The notes: generated by a model not told the origin, from the sequence alone. A DNA stretch of 64,000 nt from Butyriboletus loyo (GCA_038093515.1 JBBPSI010000030.1:114912-178911); one strand, 5' to 3'; positions 24,647-36,660 are shown, counted from the first letter of the stretch. Program-made: numbers and translations.

Positions 24647-25460
24647 GGCAGGAGCGGGCTTGAAACGAGAGAATGGAAAGGAGGAATGAGGATGTGACGC
24701 GAGAACATATCAGGACAGGGTTCATATACTTTCGCCGCTCGGCATGTGATTTTCGTGTAGCGCGCCTGTCACAACTGTCACACGGCCACTGCGCAGTGGC
24801 ACGCTCCAAACTTTTCACGCGAAACATTTGCGAAAGATACGCCATACCCGACGTAACTTACTTTCATCAACCCTGCCGAGGCCCTGGATCATGGTTTCAT
24901 GTTGGCGTCAAGCCCGTAGACAGTGTGCGATAATCATAATCCTTATCTTTTGCGCCGACTCGGAGACTTGCTCCACAACTCACACGGATTATCTACACAG
25001 TGCGGCGTTAGCTAGCTTCCAACCCCTGTTTCTAGGGGTCGTAGACTCGAATGGTCTAGTAGAATCACGGGAATGATTGTAATCGACAATGTGATATCAC
25101 ACCCATAAACCGACAGATCGTCCTCGGAGTTGGTGATAAGAATAAAAGATTGGTGAGATCGACGCCTCTTGTTCCGCATTCTTTGACAGCCAATATTATA
25201 GAGTCAATGGTCACGGTGGAATGGAGTCACATAGAAACTTGTGATTATCATCGTCTTTCCGTCGAGGAAAGCCGCCGACACCGAAGCGTGACGAACGTGT
25301 CCAATGGTCAACCGAGCCGCGTGATTATGACGGACGATCGGGGAGCAAGGTGGATGGGTCGAGTCTGGCGGTGATGACACAACAAAACCGACCGTTTCAA
25401 AGCGAGCCTCGTCTGAGGGACCAATCGACCTTCTCACACCATCGAAATAGGTGTTAGGCG
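24647..25460. other. Upstream region of perilipin-like gene; no gene seen
   Basis: No supportable gene. A 106-codon open frame on the minus strand (25204-25524) has no recognised domain. Its upstream end overlaps the WD40-tail copy beginning at about 25460. Confidence 0.4.
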
Positions 25461-25900
25461 TCGTGACGTCATCAATGCGTCCCTCGCGTATCATTGCCTC
25501 TCGTCGTGCTACAAATACATCCATCTGAACGCAATCGAGACTCTAGCATCACCCGCTTCTTTCCGATGTATTCCACTGTTAGTTTAGCGATGCAAGGTAA
25601 AGGAGTGAGTGCGCACCGTGGCATGGATCCCTGTCGGAGCAGAGGGCTGAGATGTATCGTTCACTTGCTGCACCTACTTGAATGTGAGCTGTCACGACGT
25701 GATCTACCGAGAAAGACGTACAGGACCAGCTATCTTTGGATCTGCATGAGTTTGTCCGCTACTGGGGGTGTCCTTGTCCGGATGGCTCACTTCAGCGGCC
25801 CCGGTATTCGTTCGAGGCTGTGATGTAGGATAAATGACGGCGTCAACGAACAAAGTAAGGACTCATCAACAAACCTGTTTTTCGAGGATTTCTAGTGTTC
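25460..25900 (-). pseudogene. Inverted, tail-only copy of the WD40 family
   Basis: On the minus strand this matches the last exons of the WD40-array genes, including the terminal block GDARVSIAF and the preceding 'GACGCCGTCATTTATCC'-like and 'GTGCGCACTCACTCC' motifs. It lies head to head with copy A, which starts at 26183 on the plus strand. The propeller is absent. It resembles the tail fragment at 15.4 kb. Confidence 0.6.
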
Positions 25901-26019
25901 TCAACTGTACACAGAATTTGGGCCCCTCGTTCACAGCAATCGCTGTGATACTGGAACCCAAGGGGGGGGATAATGGGATTCGAGTAAGAATAAGCGCCGA
26001 CGACATGCGATGCGTACGT

Positions 26020-26182
26020 GAGGAAAAACCGAATTTATGAAGCCCACCTCTCTGAGTACCACGGTCCACGAGTCACCTCAACACTTCTTTCCTGACATTT
26101 TGAGACCTGCGAGCGTGCACCATTCACGAGAATGTCGTCAACGAAGACCTGTGCGTAGCAGTCCCCTAGGAGTTATTGTACA
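26020..26182 (+). promoter_or_regulatory. Conserved 5' flanking module of WD40 copy A
   Basis: About 160 bp directly before the start codon are shared with the DNA upstream of copies B (29040-29214) and C (35095-35319). The shared part includes CCCACCTCTCTG, TTTCTTTCCT, GCGTGCA and GTCGTCAACGAAGACCTGTGCGTAGC, with TTGTACAATG at the start codon. Its retention in all copies marks it as promoter plus 5' leader carried in the duplicated unit. Confidence 0.6.
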
Positions 26183-28384
26183 ATGCTGACAGCTCGGTAT
26201 GACCAAACACAAGTGCCAGCTGGTTCTGACTCGATGATTTGGTCACTCGCTTTCCACCCTGACGGACTGCATTTATTAAGCGGGAGTAACCATGGTCTTC
26301 GTCGATGGCGAGTTGCAGATCATCAAGAAGTGGGAAAGCAATTGCGAATGAAGTTGAATGCCATTTGTGTGTCCAGGGATCACAAGTGGACAGTGTGCGG
26401 AACTACTGAAGGCGCGAGTGTATGGGACACAAAAACTCAGGAAAAGATTGTCAAGGTGGAGAGCACAAGCTATGTGGGAGCAGTGGACATCTCTCCCGAT
26501 TCAATCAGGTTTGCGACCGGGACTGGATGGGACAAGAGGCCCGAGAAGGCGAGTATCTGGGATATCAAGACGGGAGATAGATTGGTTGGTCCGCTCCAAT
26601 ACGACGATTATATCACAGCGGTCAAATTCTCCCCTCAAGGCGAACACATCGCCATTGCAGTCAGCAACCATACTATCTACATCCTCGACAGTCATAATGG
26701 TGACCAAATCATCACCATCAACACAGAGGCTGGTACGCCCTCCGGGTGGTCGCCGTTGACTCCCCTCGCATGGTTGAATAATGGGCGGCGAATTTTTGCT
26801 GCATCTGGTAATAATAAGATCAAGGCTTTTGATACGACCACGGGGTTGCAGCTTGCTGAATCACAGGTTCACAACTGGGACCACAGAGTTACGTCCATTG
26901 CTCTAGCTGCCAATGGGAAGTTCCTCGCTACGTTCGCAGGAAGCTCCATTTCGTTCTGGGATACCTCAACACTCACTCAAATTGGACCAGTCATTGAAGA
27001 CAGTCATGGAATGCACTCAATCGCTCTCTCCCCAGACTGCACCTATCTCGCAACTGGAGGAGTCAATGGGGGTATCATGATTCGTAATCTCAGTAACATC
27101 CTTCCCGAGTCGTATGGTCCATTCCATGTGAGCATTTGTGCATTTACAATATTTGCTGGCTTCTCGAACAAGTTACATATTGTGTTTCCCCCATGTTAGG
27201 CACCTACGGAAGAAGAACACAACTTGGAACCACCTAAAGATGGACCAGAGCAACAACGAGACGAGCAACCTTCCACCCTGGACGTCCGCGACAACAATGC
27301 ACCAGATACGACTCTGGTAGGAGTTTGTCATCCTGGCACCGAAGCAATCGCATTGACCCCTGCCTTCCTACACAAGGAGCAACGTGCGACCTCAAGCTCA
27401 CCTAAGTTGGAGGCCCGCAGCGAGGACAATAATGATGATCTACTCGAGGTAGGGCTTTGACCCATTCCTTGTCAATGCTGGTTTTCATACTTAACAACAC
27501 AAGGAGGAGGTGCCAGGTAGTACGCCCGCACCCCTATTTGACTACGACGAGGTTTGTACTGATTTTACTGTCCCCTGCTTTCGTATTGATACCGCTGGAG
27601 TCACCATCCCCGGCATTCTCTGCCCATCTTCTAGAGATCGAGGCAATGCCACCAGGCACGCCGGAACATTGTGATGGTACTGAGTCCTCTGGAGGCATCC
27701 TGGCGGTTAAAAGGTGGTTACGGATAGTGATGAAGCGGAGTGAGAAGAGCCAGGGTACAGATCAGCCAGATCGCCTTTCCAAAGAGCCCGGTCGAACTGC
27801 AAATGTGCGGTCTCGTTCACAATCACAAGCAAGAGTGAATACTGCAAACGAGGGACCTTCCAGAATGGCTGCAGGACAGCGCGTACCAGTGAGCGTTTTC
27901 TTCTTCCCTAGACAAATAATGTGCACCGTGTCTGACGAAACGATTTCAGCGAGCAGTTGCAAAACCCGTGAGACAGGTTTGTCGATTTTTTTAGTTTGTT
28001 CGTTCCCGCCGTTGGTTAACCTGCGTAGCAGCCTAAAGCGAATGCCAAAGCTGCCAAAGTGGGCCATTTGAAAAAGGACGCCCCCAATACTGGACAAGGT
28101 CATGTAGATCTAAAGACAGCCGATCCTGTGTGTTTTTCTCGTGACAATAGATCATGTCATGACAGCTCACTTTCGGTTAGGCGCAGGAAGTGAATGATAC
28201 ATCTCAGCCCTCAGCCGTGACGGGGATCCATGTCACGGTGCGCACCCACTCCTTCAACTTACATTGTTAGACTCACGGTGAAACATGCCAGGAAGAAGCA
28301 GGGGACGCTAGAGTTTCGATTGCGTTCAAGTTACCGGGATGGATGTGCTGTGTTAGCGCAGGTACTGAAGATGGGAGGCATTAA
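26183..28384 (+). CDS. Stand-alone WD40 protein, array copy A
   Basis: The first exon (to about 27127) encodes a beta-propeller of about 315 residues with six or seven recognisable blades: MIWSLAFHPDGLHLLSGS, GLRRWRVADHQEV, ASVWDTKTQEKIV, VDISPDSIRFATGTG, KASIWDIKTGDRL, AVKFSPQGEHIAIAV, IALAANGKFLATFAG and IALSPDCTYLATGG. GT-AG introns then join a disordered tail: DGPEQQRDEQPS, DDLLE, APLFDYDE, PSPAFSAHL, KRWLRIVMKRSEKSQGTDQ, and NTANEGPSRMAAGQRVP. The proposed last exon ends GDARVSIAFKLPGWMCCVSA before a stop at 28384. Such WD40 domains are often found behind NACHT domains in these fungi, but no NACHT is present here. Function is unknown; a protein-binding scaffold role is only inferred. The tail exon model comes from comparing copies. 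Confidence 0.72.
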
Positions 28385-29039
28385 CACAGGTAGTTGTATG
28401 CATACCACGCTTATGCATGGGTTTCGACAGTCACTCTGCTATTCTTCAAGTTCGTGCATTCGTATGGATTCTTTGATACACGCATCCGTCCCAGCCTGCT
28501 CGAATATATCCACCCAGCGCGAATGGGTGATTGGTGGTAAGGAGGTGTCATGAGTCCATGGTGACCGATCAACTATAGGTGCTCCGTTTCCCGCACAGAT
28601 CTATGAACCGTGGCTCAAACTACAAGTCGGACAAATTGGCCAACAATGCTTATACCCACGTTGGGTGCCAGCATCAGTGAGTACTGCGTGCGGGCAGTCC
28701 GAAAGCGACGATGGGTCTAATTCCACCAAGATTTGAAACCGCCAGATGGCCCTGAGTTCTACACGCAGAGGGAGTTCATCTGCAAACATGGCCGACCCAT
28801 CGTCCAATCAGAACTCTCAAATAAAAGCAGAGTAGTCAAGCGATAACGTTACACTATGCCTTTGCAGATGTTGTGATTGGAGGACAGTGTCCGGGTTATT
28901 GCACTCCAAGCTACCGACACATCCACCATCAAGTCAGGAGGCATGCCTGGGTTTAACAGCGAAATTGAAACACCACGATTAACCAATCAATACGAATAGT
29001 TTGGGCCAAGACTACTTTCCATCAGTCAGCTGAATAGGA
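28385..29039. repeat. 3' flank of unit A, shared with other array units
   Basis: The DNA after copy A is also part of the duplicated unit. Segments such as CGGACAAATTGGCCAACAATGC and CGAAAGCGACGATGGGTC recur in diverged form near 31640-31700 and 34340-34470, and AACCAATCAATACGAATAGTT recurs near 34710-34735. No gene of its own was recognised. Confidence 0.55.
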
Positions 29040-29214
29040 TCCGAGTAAGAATAAGCGCTGACGACACGCGTGTTCATGAAACCCACCTCTCTGCGTACCA
29101 CGAGTCAACTGAATTATTTCTTTCCTCACATTACGAGACCTACGAGCGTGCATCATTGAGGAGGATGTCGTCAACGAAGACCTGTGCGTAGCTGTCCTTG
29201 AAAGTGATTGTACA
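29040..29214 (+). promoter_or_regulatory. Conserved 5' flanking module of WD40 copy B
   Basis: Same module as before copies A and C: GAGTAAGAATAAGCGC at its start, a TTTCTTTCCTCAC motif, GTCGTCAACGAAGACCTGTG, and TTGTACAATG at the start codon. Confidence 0.6.
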
Positions 29215-31387
29215 ATGCTGATTGAAACTATAGTGGTCGGCTCTCGCTCAGAGATATGGTCGCTCGCTTTCCACCCTGATGGAATACATTTATTAAGTGG
29301 GAGTGACCATGGTGTTCGACGATGGCGAGTTGCAAATGGTCAACAGGTGGGAAAGCAAGTTGAACAGGGCATGACCACCGCCATTGCCGTGTCGAAAGAT
29401 CACAGATGGGTGGTATGCGCGACTGGTCGAGGGGCAAGCGTATGGGACGCAATCAGCTGGGAAAAGACCATCGAGGTGGAGGGCACAAATTTTGTGGCTG
29501 CAGTGGACATTTCACCTGATTCGACTAGGTTTGCCACTGGTACTGGAAGCGTCGACAAGAAAGCAAATATCTGGGATATCAACACGGGGAAGAGATTACT
29601 TGGCCCACTCCGAGAAGATGGTCTCATCGCTGGAGCTAATTTTTCACCGAATGGCAAACACATCGCCATTGTGGTCAGGGAGCATTTTATCCGTGTTCTT
29701 GATAGTCACAGTGGCGACCAGCTCATCACCATCGAGGCTAGTATACCCTCGGAGTGGTCAGCAATCACTCCTCTGGTATGGTTAGGCAATGGGCAGCAAA
29801 TCTTTGTTGCATGTGGTGGTCTTGAAATCAACAAGATCAAGGTGTTTGATGTATCGACTGGGTCACAGTTGGCTGAATCGCAGCTTCGCAATGATGGTGG
29901 CGCGGACAATATGATCGTGTCTATTGCCCTAGCCGCCAACGGGAAGTTCCTTGCTACCTTCACATCAACCTCTATCTCATTCTGGGACACGTCAACACTC
30001 ACTCGGATCGGACAAGCCATCGAGGAGAATCCAAGAGTACGGTCAATTGCTCTCTCTCCAGATTGCACCTATCTCGCAACTGGGGGGGTAGAGGGAAAAA
30101 TCACAATTCATGATCTCAGCAGCATCCTTCCCGAGTCATATGGTCCATTCCATGTAAGCATTTCTTCATTCACAGTGCTCGCTTCTCAAGTTACACATTC
30201 TCTTTCACCTATTTTAGGCAGCTACTCAGGAACATGATTCGGAAACAACTCAAGATGGGCCAGAGCAACAACAGGACAAGCAGCCTTCGGCCTCGGGTGT
30301 CAACAACAAAAATGCACCAGACTCGACTTCGGTAGGAGTTTATCATCCTGTCACCGAAGGAATCACACTAACCCTTGCATTTCTACATAAGGATCCATCT
30401 GTGATGCCAAATATGCCCAAGCCAGGGATTCCCAGAGAGGGCGGTGGAAATGACCTGCTCGAGGTAGAGCTTTGACTCTTTGCCTTTCAATGCTGGCTTA
30501 CATGATGGTATAAGACCGAGGTGCCAACTAGTAAACCTGGTCCCCTATTTGACTATGACGAGGTCTGCTCATTTCATGGTCCATCTACTTTTGTGTTGAC
30601 ATCGCTATAGCCACCGTCACCCGCATCCTCTGCCCATCCAGAGGCACACACGGAGAAGCAGCATGATACTACCGAGTCATCTGGGGCCACCCCAGCAGTC
30701 AAAAAATGGTTACAGTCGGTTCTTAAGAGGCGTGAAAGGGGACAGGGGACAGATCAGCCAGACCGCCTTTCCAGGGAACCTAGTCGACCTGCGAACCCCC
30801 GATCTCGTCTCAGGTCACAGGTGAGAGGGAACACTGCAAGCGAGGGACCTTCCAGGATGGCTGCAGGACAGCGCGTACCAGTGAGTGTTCTTTTATTTGG
30901 TAGGCAAATGGTGTGTCTGACGAAACCACAGCGAGCGGTTGCAAAACCCGTAAGACAAAGGGCCATAAAACAGGTTCGTTGATTGATTGATTTTGTTCGT
31001 CAGCGTCGTTTTTCATCCTGCGTCTCAGCCTAAAACGAATACCAAGGGTGCTGAGGCGAACCATGCGGACAAGGTCGCGTCCAGTAGCGGACAAGGTCAT
31101 GCAGATCCAAAGACAACTGACACTGTTCGTATTTCTCGCGACGATGGATCAGGTCGTGACAACTGACATTCTGTTAGGGGCAGCAAGTGAACGATGCATC
31201 TCATGCCACGGCCGCGACGGGGATGCATGTCACGGTGCGCATTCACTCCTTCAACTTACATCGTTAGACTCACAGCGGAGTACACCAGGAAGAAGCAGGT
31301 GACGCTAGAGTTTCAATCGCGATCGCGTTCAAGTTACCGGGATGGATGTGCTGTATTAGCCCGGGCACTGAAGACGGGAGCCATTGA
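29215..31387 (+). CDS. Stand-alone WD40 protein, array copy B
   Basis: ATG 29215 gives MLIETIVVGSRSEIWSLAF and a propeller parallel to copy A: GVRRWRVANGQQVGKQV, ASVWDAISWEKTIEVEG, VDISPDSTRFATGTG, KANIWDINTGKRLLGPL, ANFSPNGKHIAIVV, IALAANGKFLATFTS and IALSPDCTYLATGG. Tail exons read DGPEQQQDKQPSASGV, NDLLE, GPLFDYDE, VKKWLQSVLKRRERGQGTDQ and GNTASEGPSRMAAGQRVP. After small exons the proposed last exon ends GDARVSIAIAFKLPGWMCCI before a stop at 31387. The start is 22 bp shorter than in copy C. All features suggest an expressed, intact gene. Its function is unknown. Confidence 0.72.
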
Positions 31388-32043
31388 TGCAGATGATTGG
31401 ATGCACACCACGTTGATAGATGAATTTTGATAGCTACTATACCATTCTTCGAGTTCACGTCATCTCACAACATTCGTGTGAGTTCTTTGATACATGCGTC
31501 CGTGGCTGAGCTTGTTCGAGTGTATCCGCTCAGTGGGGCTGGGTGATCGTGCTGAGGAGGTGCCATGGGTCTAGAACACGTTGACAGATATACCGACTAT
31601 GGACCGTAGTAAGAACCACGATTCAATATTCAAACTTCAAACCGGACACATCGGCGAACAGTGTCCTGCTGCGAGCGAGCGGTCCGAAGACGACGAAGGG
31701 TACGAACTCCGTCGTGTTTTCAGACCGAATCCAGGACAGTGCCCGAGTTGGTGTCCCTCCAGGTTACCAAATATTCAACCACCAGTGCAGGAGGTGCCGC
31801 AGGACCCCAGGCCGATGCACGGAACGATGCGTTTTACATGCGAAATATCTCCACACTCAGGAAGACACGCAACTCAAACTCAGCACCATCACCCTCCGTT
31901 CACGGGGTGGACGGAAGAGTTCATCACCACAGCCGGCCCCACACACAGTGGACTAGTTTGCCTTGTCCGTACTCCGAAAACACGGCAAGTATCATTGCGG
32001 GTATCGTCACCGACCATCCAGTATTACGACCCCGTTACAAACG
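31388..32043. repeat. 3' flank of unit B
   Basis: The first 300 bp match the flank of unit A and the partial unit at 34.2-34.5 kb in diverged form. An open frame of 132-157 codons spans 31581-32059 in two frames, but it lies in DNA that is non-coding in the other units and lacks a domain, so I do not call it a gene. Confidence 0.45.
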
Positions 32044-33639
32044 TCATATCATAGCCTGAACACCAAAACTACAGAGTGCCCCCAAAGCAAGGCCGACATT
32101 CGCAAAGGAGGCACCCAGTGTTGCGGCGACGTCTACGTCTTCGCGGCGCTCCTTGAGACTAGGATTATGCTTGACGGACGAAACTGCAAGCATAGCTAGA
32201 GATAGCACAAAACCGTTTGAGTATCCCATTGTCAGCAGTATAATCATGAAGAGAATATCAGAATTAATGATCGGAGAGATCGGAGTTATTGTTCCAGGTT
32301 GATGGACATTGCAAGAAAGGATAAGAGGAATGAACAACGTCCGTAAGAGAGACATGACTAGAATCTTCTTGGCGGACCAGACAAGTAGGCGAGGGAACGA
32401 GCAGGTGTATCGCCCGAAAAGATCCCCGATGTTAAGAACCAAGCAGTGGACTGCAGTAAACAGCAAAGGATGGATGCTTGGGTTCACGGATTGCACACGG
32501 GCTGTGATCGCAGGAAAAACTGCCTAGTTAAAGACCCTATCGGTTGGAGAGCAACTATGGCGATGAAGCAGACACTTACTAGAGTGACTGTGAACACATA
32601 CGTGATAGAGAACAAATGAATCATGTTCTGCTTGACGATTTGATAAATGCGCGAATTGGCCTCCATCTGGGGATTTCTGTGGTCACTCGGGACTAATCTG
32701 GTAAGCTCGTCTGTGTCTCCAACTTGACGGTATCGCGCCAGAGTGCGAGTAAGCGATAAAAAAGACTGCCTCGTCGACCACGTGTAGGCAACCAATGTGA
32801 TGCTGAAAAAAATAACAGAAACACCAAAGAAGATTCGTGCAGCTACTTCTGCGGCTTGATAATCTCTACCATCGACTCTCTTTACCTCCATCGAGACGGG
32901 TATCGGAGAGGAACCCCAAAGAGAAATGATTGAGCTGGCAACCTGTACAGCACTGGCCGCAACGGCGATGGCGGCTTGCCCTGATAACACAGTTTGCAGG
33001 AACGATGGGCCAAGTAGCGCTGCCGCAGCGTAGGTAGCTGTATACAGATAGCCAGTCGAGACTGCCAGAGAAGCTGCGTTGAAGAGAGCAAATGCGAAAA
33101 AGGTCGATGGTGTGCCTCGAGTGAACGTGCTAATACATAAAGATGTGACAAACAGGATCATTACGATGATGGAGACGAATATGCGGCGAGATGGGGACGA
33201 CTGCAATATCCTACAGTGTGAGTGGTCGCTATCACAATTTAGTTTGATCTGCGAACCTGTTTCAGAGTGATTGTGCAGTAGAACTGGCACACTAACTTGA
33301 ATACTGTGTAAACGCTGGACAAGTGCGAACTGAAGGTTGGGTAGAAGGGGGAGCCAGCCAGCCGGGACAAGAAAAACGATGTCCCATTAACCAGGACTGA
33401 GAGTCCGAGTCATGAGCATTAACAGGACGGGTAGTTCGACGAGAAGTATCACCGTTCCAAGGTAGCAAAATGGCACAGCCCAGCAGGAAATATATCCACT
33501 TAGTTCGAGCTTGAGCTGGAATGCACTCGCTTATCGAGTAAAGATCGTTCCCGCCAACTGCGGCTTCATGGACGTCAGAGTGGTAGATTTGGTCCTCCGA
33601 GGATGGTATAGCGCGATATTGGGCAGGAGGGACTGGCAT
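32044..33639 (-). CDS. Equilibrative nucleoside transporter (SLC29/Fun26 type)
   Basis: ENT proteins move nucleosides and nucleobases across plasma or vacuolar membranes. ATG 33639 opens a polar N-terminus, then the first membrane span KWIYFLLGCAILLPWN, the ENT hallmark. An intron leads to VLVNGTSFFLSRLAGSPFYP. Further spans include FVSIIVMILFVTSLCIS, FFAFALFNAASLAVSTGYLY and FLQTVLSGQAAIAVAASAVQ, followed by a cytoplasmic loop (ARYRQVGDTDELTRLVPSDH). The second half has MIHLFSITYVFTVTLVSVCF and LNIGDLFGRYTCSFP, the latter with the conserved GD..GR motif. The last spans end VGLALGALCSFGVQAMI at 32044. About ten or eleven spans are visible, the normal number. It appears intact although it sits inside the WD40 repeat array. 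Confidence 0.88.
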
Positions 33640-33949
33640 GGTAGTCCAAGGTATAGAATCTGCTCATACGCCAGAGGGATCAAGTTGCGCAGTCTTGCCC
33701 GGCTGGTATTCGGTCACACTCATACAAATCGGTCCAAGCCATACTTAGGACAGACGTAAGTATTAAAGTAACGTATCGAGGGCGGCATGACGGTGATGCC
33801 ACAAGGTGCCGCAGATTGCCGGATTCAAATCCCGCTCGGCATGGGTATGCACAGAGATAAGTCAATCACCACAGAGTGTAGACCGGGTGGTCTGTGAAAA
33901 GCTGTGGGCACAACGAGAGGTCAGAGAGGAGAGCGGGATACATGTCAGC
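33640..33949. other. Upstream region of the nucleoside transporter
   Basis: About 310 bp between the transporter start and the partial WD40 unit. Nothing but a possible promoter is expected here. A tRNA-like string near 33800-33845 does not fold into a complete cloverleaf. Confidence 0.35.
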
Positions 33950-35094
33950 ACACGAATCAGGTCGGTTGATTGTTTGCTTCATTCGTTGGCACCGTTGCCT
34001 GCGTCACAGCCTAGGACGAATGCCAAAGTGGGGCCATCCGAAAAGTGATACGGACAAGGTCACGCAGGTCCCAAGACAGCCCATCTTGTGTGTCCTTCTC
34101 GCGACGATGCATCACGTCGTACAGCTCACTTTCTATTAGGCGCAGCAAATGAACGATGCATCTCAGCCCTCGACAGGGATCCCACCTCGTTCTTCGAGTT
34201 CGTGTCATCTCAGTGTTCTTTGATACACGCGTCCATGACTCGAACATATCCACTCAGCGGGACTGGGCGATGAGCCCGAAAGGCATGACCAACAAACCAT
34301 GCACCGACTCCTGAACGGATTCAAGAACCACGATTGAAAATACAAGACGGACAAATCGGCCAATAATGCTTTTAGGCAGTACCGAAATTGCGGTTTATGT
34401 TGCTCAGTTGGGCGGAAGCGTTACAACGAGTGATGCGAGCAAGTGGTCCGAAGGTGACGATGGGTCCGAGTTCCATCTGGATTTGATGCATCCCTGAGTC
34501 TTTCCACATGCATAGTTTAATCCGCCTCGGACGGCGGAAACACTGGACAGAGGAAACAGAGCATGAACGAGCTGCGGATCTACAGTCATTTATATATCAT
34601 ATCAGACTTCGGGATGAAGTGTAAAGACCAGTCTAGGGCGGGTTTACAACGGCGAAATTTGCGCACGAACCAAGCACCACAGTTAATCGATTTGATGTAG
34701 GAATTGCTCATATCAATTAGTACGAACAGTTCGAGTAGAGATCGACCTCGCAGCACGCACCAGGGCAGCCAACGTTGTTCGTGACCACGTTGGGTAAGTT
34801 GTATCTGTCGACGAGGGACCGGAAGGACAGTTAGAAACCTAACGGGTCTTGTACAGCAATCTAACAGTACCAACGGGCGTAAAGGTCGACACCGTTCGGC
34901 CATAAAGTGATGATGAACCCGGACAACAAGGGTGGTGTCGCATACTCACGTGCGATTCATGAGACCAAGGAAAGAAAAAAGGTTGGACCGTACGATGCCG
35001 CCGTGGAGATAACAATCCGACACGGTCAGACCACTTTCAACGAGTCAGGTTTCGCCGATGTTCGCTGATGCCCCCTAGGTCATGCCACGAGGAC
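33950..35094 (+). repeat. Partial WD40-array unit: tail end and 3' flank only
   Basis: From about 33950 the DNA matches the end of units A and B: CGTCACAGCCTAGGACGAATGCC, GGACAAGGTCACGCAGGTCC and GGCGCAGCAAATGAACGATGCATCTC. The match continues through their 3' flank up to the 5' module of copy C at 35095. The propeller and most of the tail are missing, as if a former unit lost its 5' part where the transporter gene now lies. No intact frame is kept. Confidence 0.6.
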
Positions 35095-35319
35095 TAAGTA
35101 AGAATAAGCGCCGAGACACGGTGCCTGGGTGAGGCAAAAATTCAAAAATTCGATATAAAAAATCCGAGTTTGTGAAGCCCAGTGCCCACCTCTCTGTGCT
35201 ACCACGAGTCACCTCAACACTTTCTTTCCTCACATTGCGGGACCTACAAGCGTGCATCATTCAGGACGGATGTCGTCAACGAAGACCTGTGCGTAGCTGT
35301 CTTTGGGAGTGATTGTACA
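35095..35319 (+). promoter_or_regulatory. Conserved 5' flanking module of WD40 copy C
   Basis: Same upstream module as copies A and B (AAGAATAAGCGCCGA, CACCTCTCTG, TTTCTTTCCTCAC, GTCGTCAACGAAGACCTGTGCG). It has an extra insertion around 35130-35170. Confidence 0.55.
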
Positions 35320-36625
35320 ATGCTGACATTTCGGTACGACCAAACATTGAAACTATAGTGGTCGGCTCTCGCTCAGAGATATGGTCACTCGCTTTCCACC
35401 CTGATGGAATACATTTATTGAGCGGGAGTGCCCATGGTGTTCGACGATGGCGAGTTGCAAATGGTCAGGAGGTGGGAAAGCAAATTGAACAGGACATGAC
35501 CACTGCCATTGCCGTGTCGAAAGATCACAAATGGATAGTATATGGGGCCTTTAAAGGTGCGAATGTATGGGACACAAAAACTCAGGAAAAGATCGTCCAG
35601 GTGGAGGGCACAAGTTATGTGGGAGCAGTGGACATAGCCCCCGATTCAACCAGGTTTGCGACCGGTACTGGGTCGCACAAGCAGCCCGAGAAGGCGAGTA
35701 TCTGGGATATCAAGACGGGAGAGAGATTGGTTGGTCCGCTCCAATACGACGACTACATTGCAGCAGTCAAATTCTCCCCTCATGGCGAACACATCGCTAT
35801 TGCAGCCAGTAACCACACTATCTGCGTCCTCGACAGTCATAATGGTGACCAAATCATCACCATCAACACAGAGGCTGGTACGCCCTCCGGGTGGCCACCG
35901 TTGACTCCCCTCGCATGGTTGAATAATGGGCGGCGAATTTTTGCTGCACTTGGCAGTAATAAGATCAAGGTTTTTGATACGACCACGGGGTTGCAGCTCG
36001 CTGAATCACAGGTTCACAACTGGGACCACAGAGTTACGTCCATTGCTCTAGCTGCCAATGGGAAGTTCCTCGCTACGTTCGCAGGAAGCTCCATTTCGTT
36101 CTGGGATACCTCAACACTCACTCAAATTGGACCGGTCGTTGAGGACAGTCAAAAGATACGGTCAATTGCTCTCTCTCCAGACTGCAAGTATCTTGCAACT
36201 GGAGGATTGAGTGGGCATATCACAGTCCGTATTCTCAGCGACGTCCTTCCCGACTCCTATGATTCATTCCAAGTAAGCATTTAGGCATTCGTAATGCTAG
36301 CTTCTCTGACAAGTTACATAATGTTTTCCCCTCACTTTAGGCAGCTACTCAGGAACATGACTTGGAAACAACTCAAGATGGGCCAGAGCAACAACAGGAC
36401 AAGCAGCCTTCGGCCTCGGGTGTCCACAATAAAAATGCACCAGACTCGACTTCGGTAGGAGTTTGTCATCCTGTCACCGAAGGAATCACACTAACCCTTG
36501 CATTCCTACATAAGGATCCATCTGTGATGCCAAATATGCCCAAGCCACATCCCACTGCTCAAGATCATCTTGTTGGGTTTCGACTTTCGTTGCAGCAGTT
36601 CGTGTTCCCCTTACTCGACACATGA
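35320..36625 (+). pseudogene. WD40 array copy C: mosaic, start and tail damaged
   Basis: The propeller is open (IWSLAFHPDGIHLLSGS, ANVWDTKTQEKIVQVEG, KASIWDIKTGERLVGPL, IALAANGKFLATFAG, IALSPDCKYLATGGL). However, the ATG at the position used by copies A and B (35320) runs into a stop after 12 codons. The frame there is shifted by 22 bp relative to copy B, leaving the propeller frame without a conventional start. The first 200 bp of the propeller match copy B, the middle matches copy A almost exactly, and the tail exon after the intron again matches B (DGPEQQQDKQPSASGV). At about 36545, after MPKP, similarity to the family ends abruptly and the frame stops at 36625, so most of the tail is lost. 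A later internal start could still give a protein. Confidence 0.65.
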
Positions 36626-36660
36626 TATTATTGTCATGAAAAAAAGAGTGCTGTTGCTAC

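Noticed and set aside
25204..25524. 106-codon minus-strand ORF beside the WD40-tail copy
   Set aside because: No recognised domain and no counterpart in the other array units beyond the first bases.
31581..32059. 132-157-codon plus-strand gene next to the transporter
   Set aside because: Two overlapping frames are open, neither has a domain, and the equivalent DNA in other array units is not open.
33785..33850. tRNA-like string with a B-box-like GGATTCAAATCC
   Set aside because: The T-arm and acceptor stems do not pair and no A-box or anticodon arm could be placed, so a tRNA gene is not supported.
25980..36625. NACHT/NLR-type receptor genes
   Set aside because: The WD40 units begin directly at the propeller, and no P-loop NTPase or N-terminal effector domain was found upstream of any copy.
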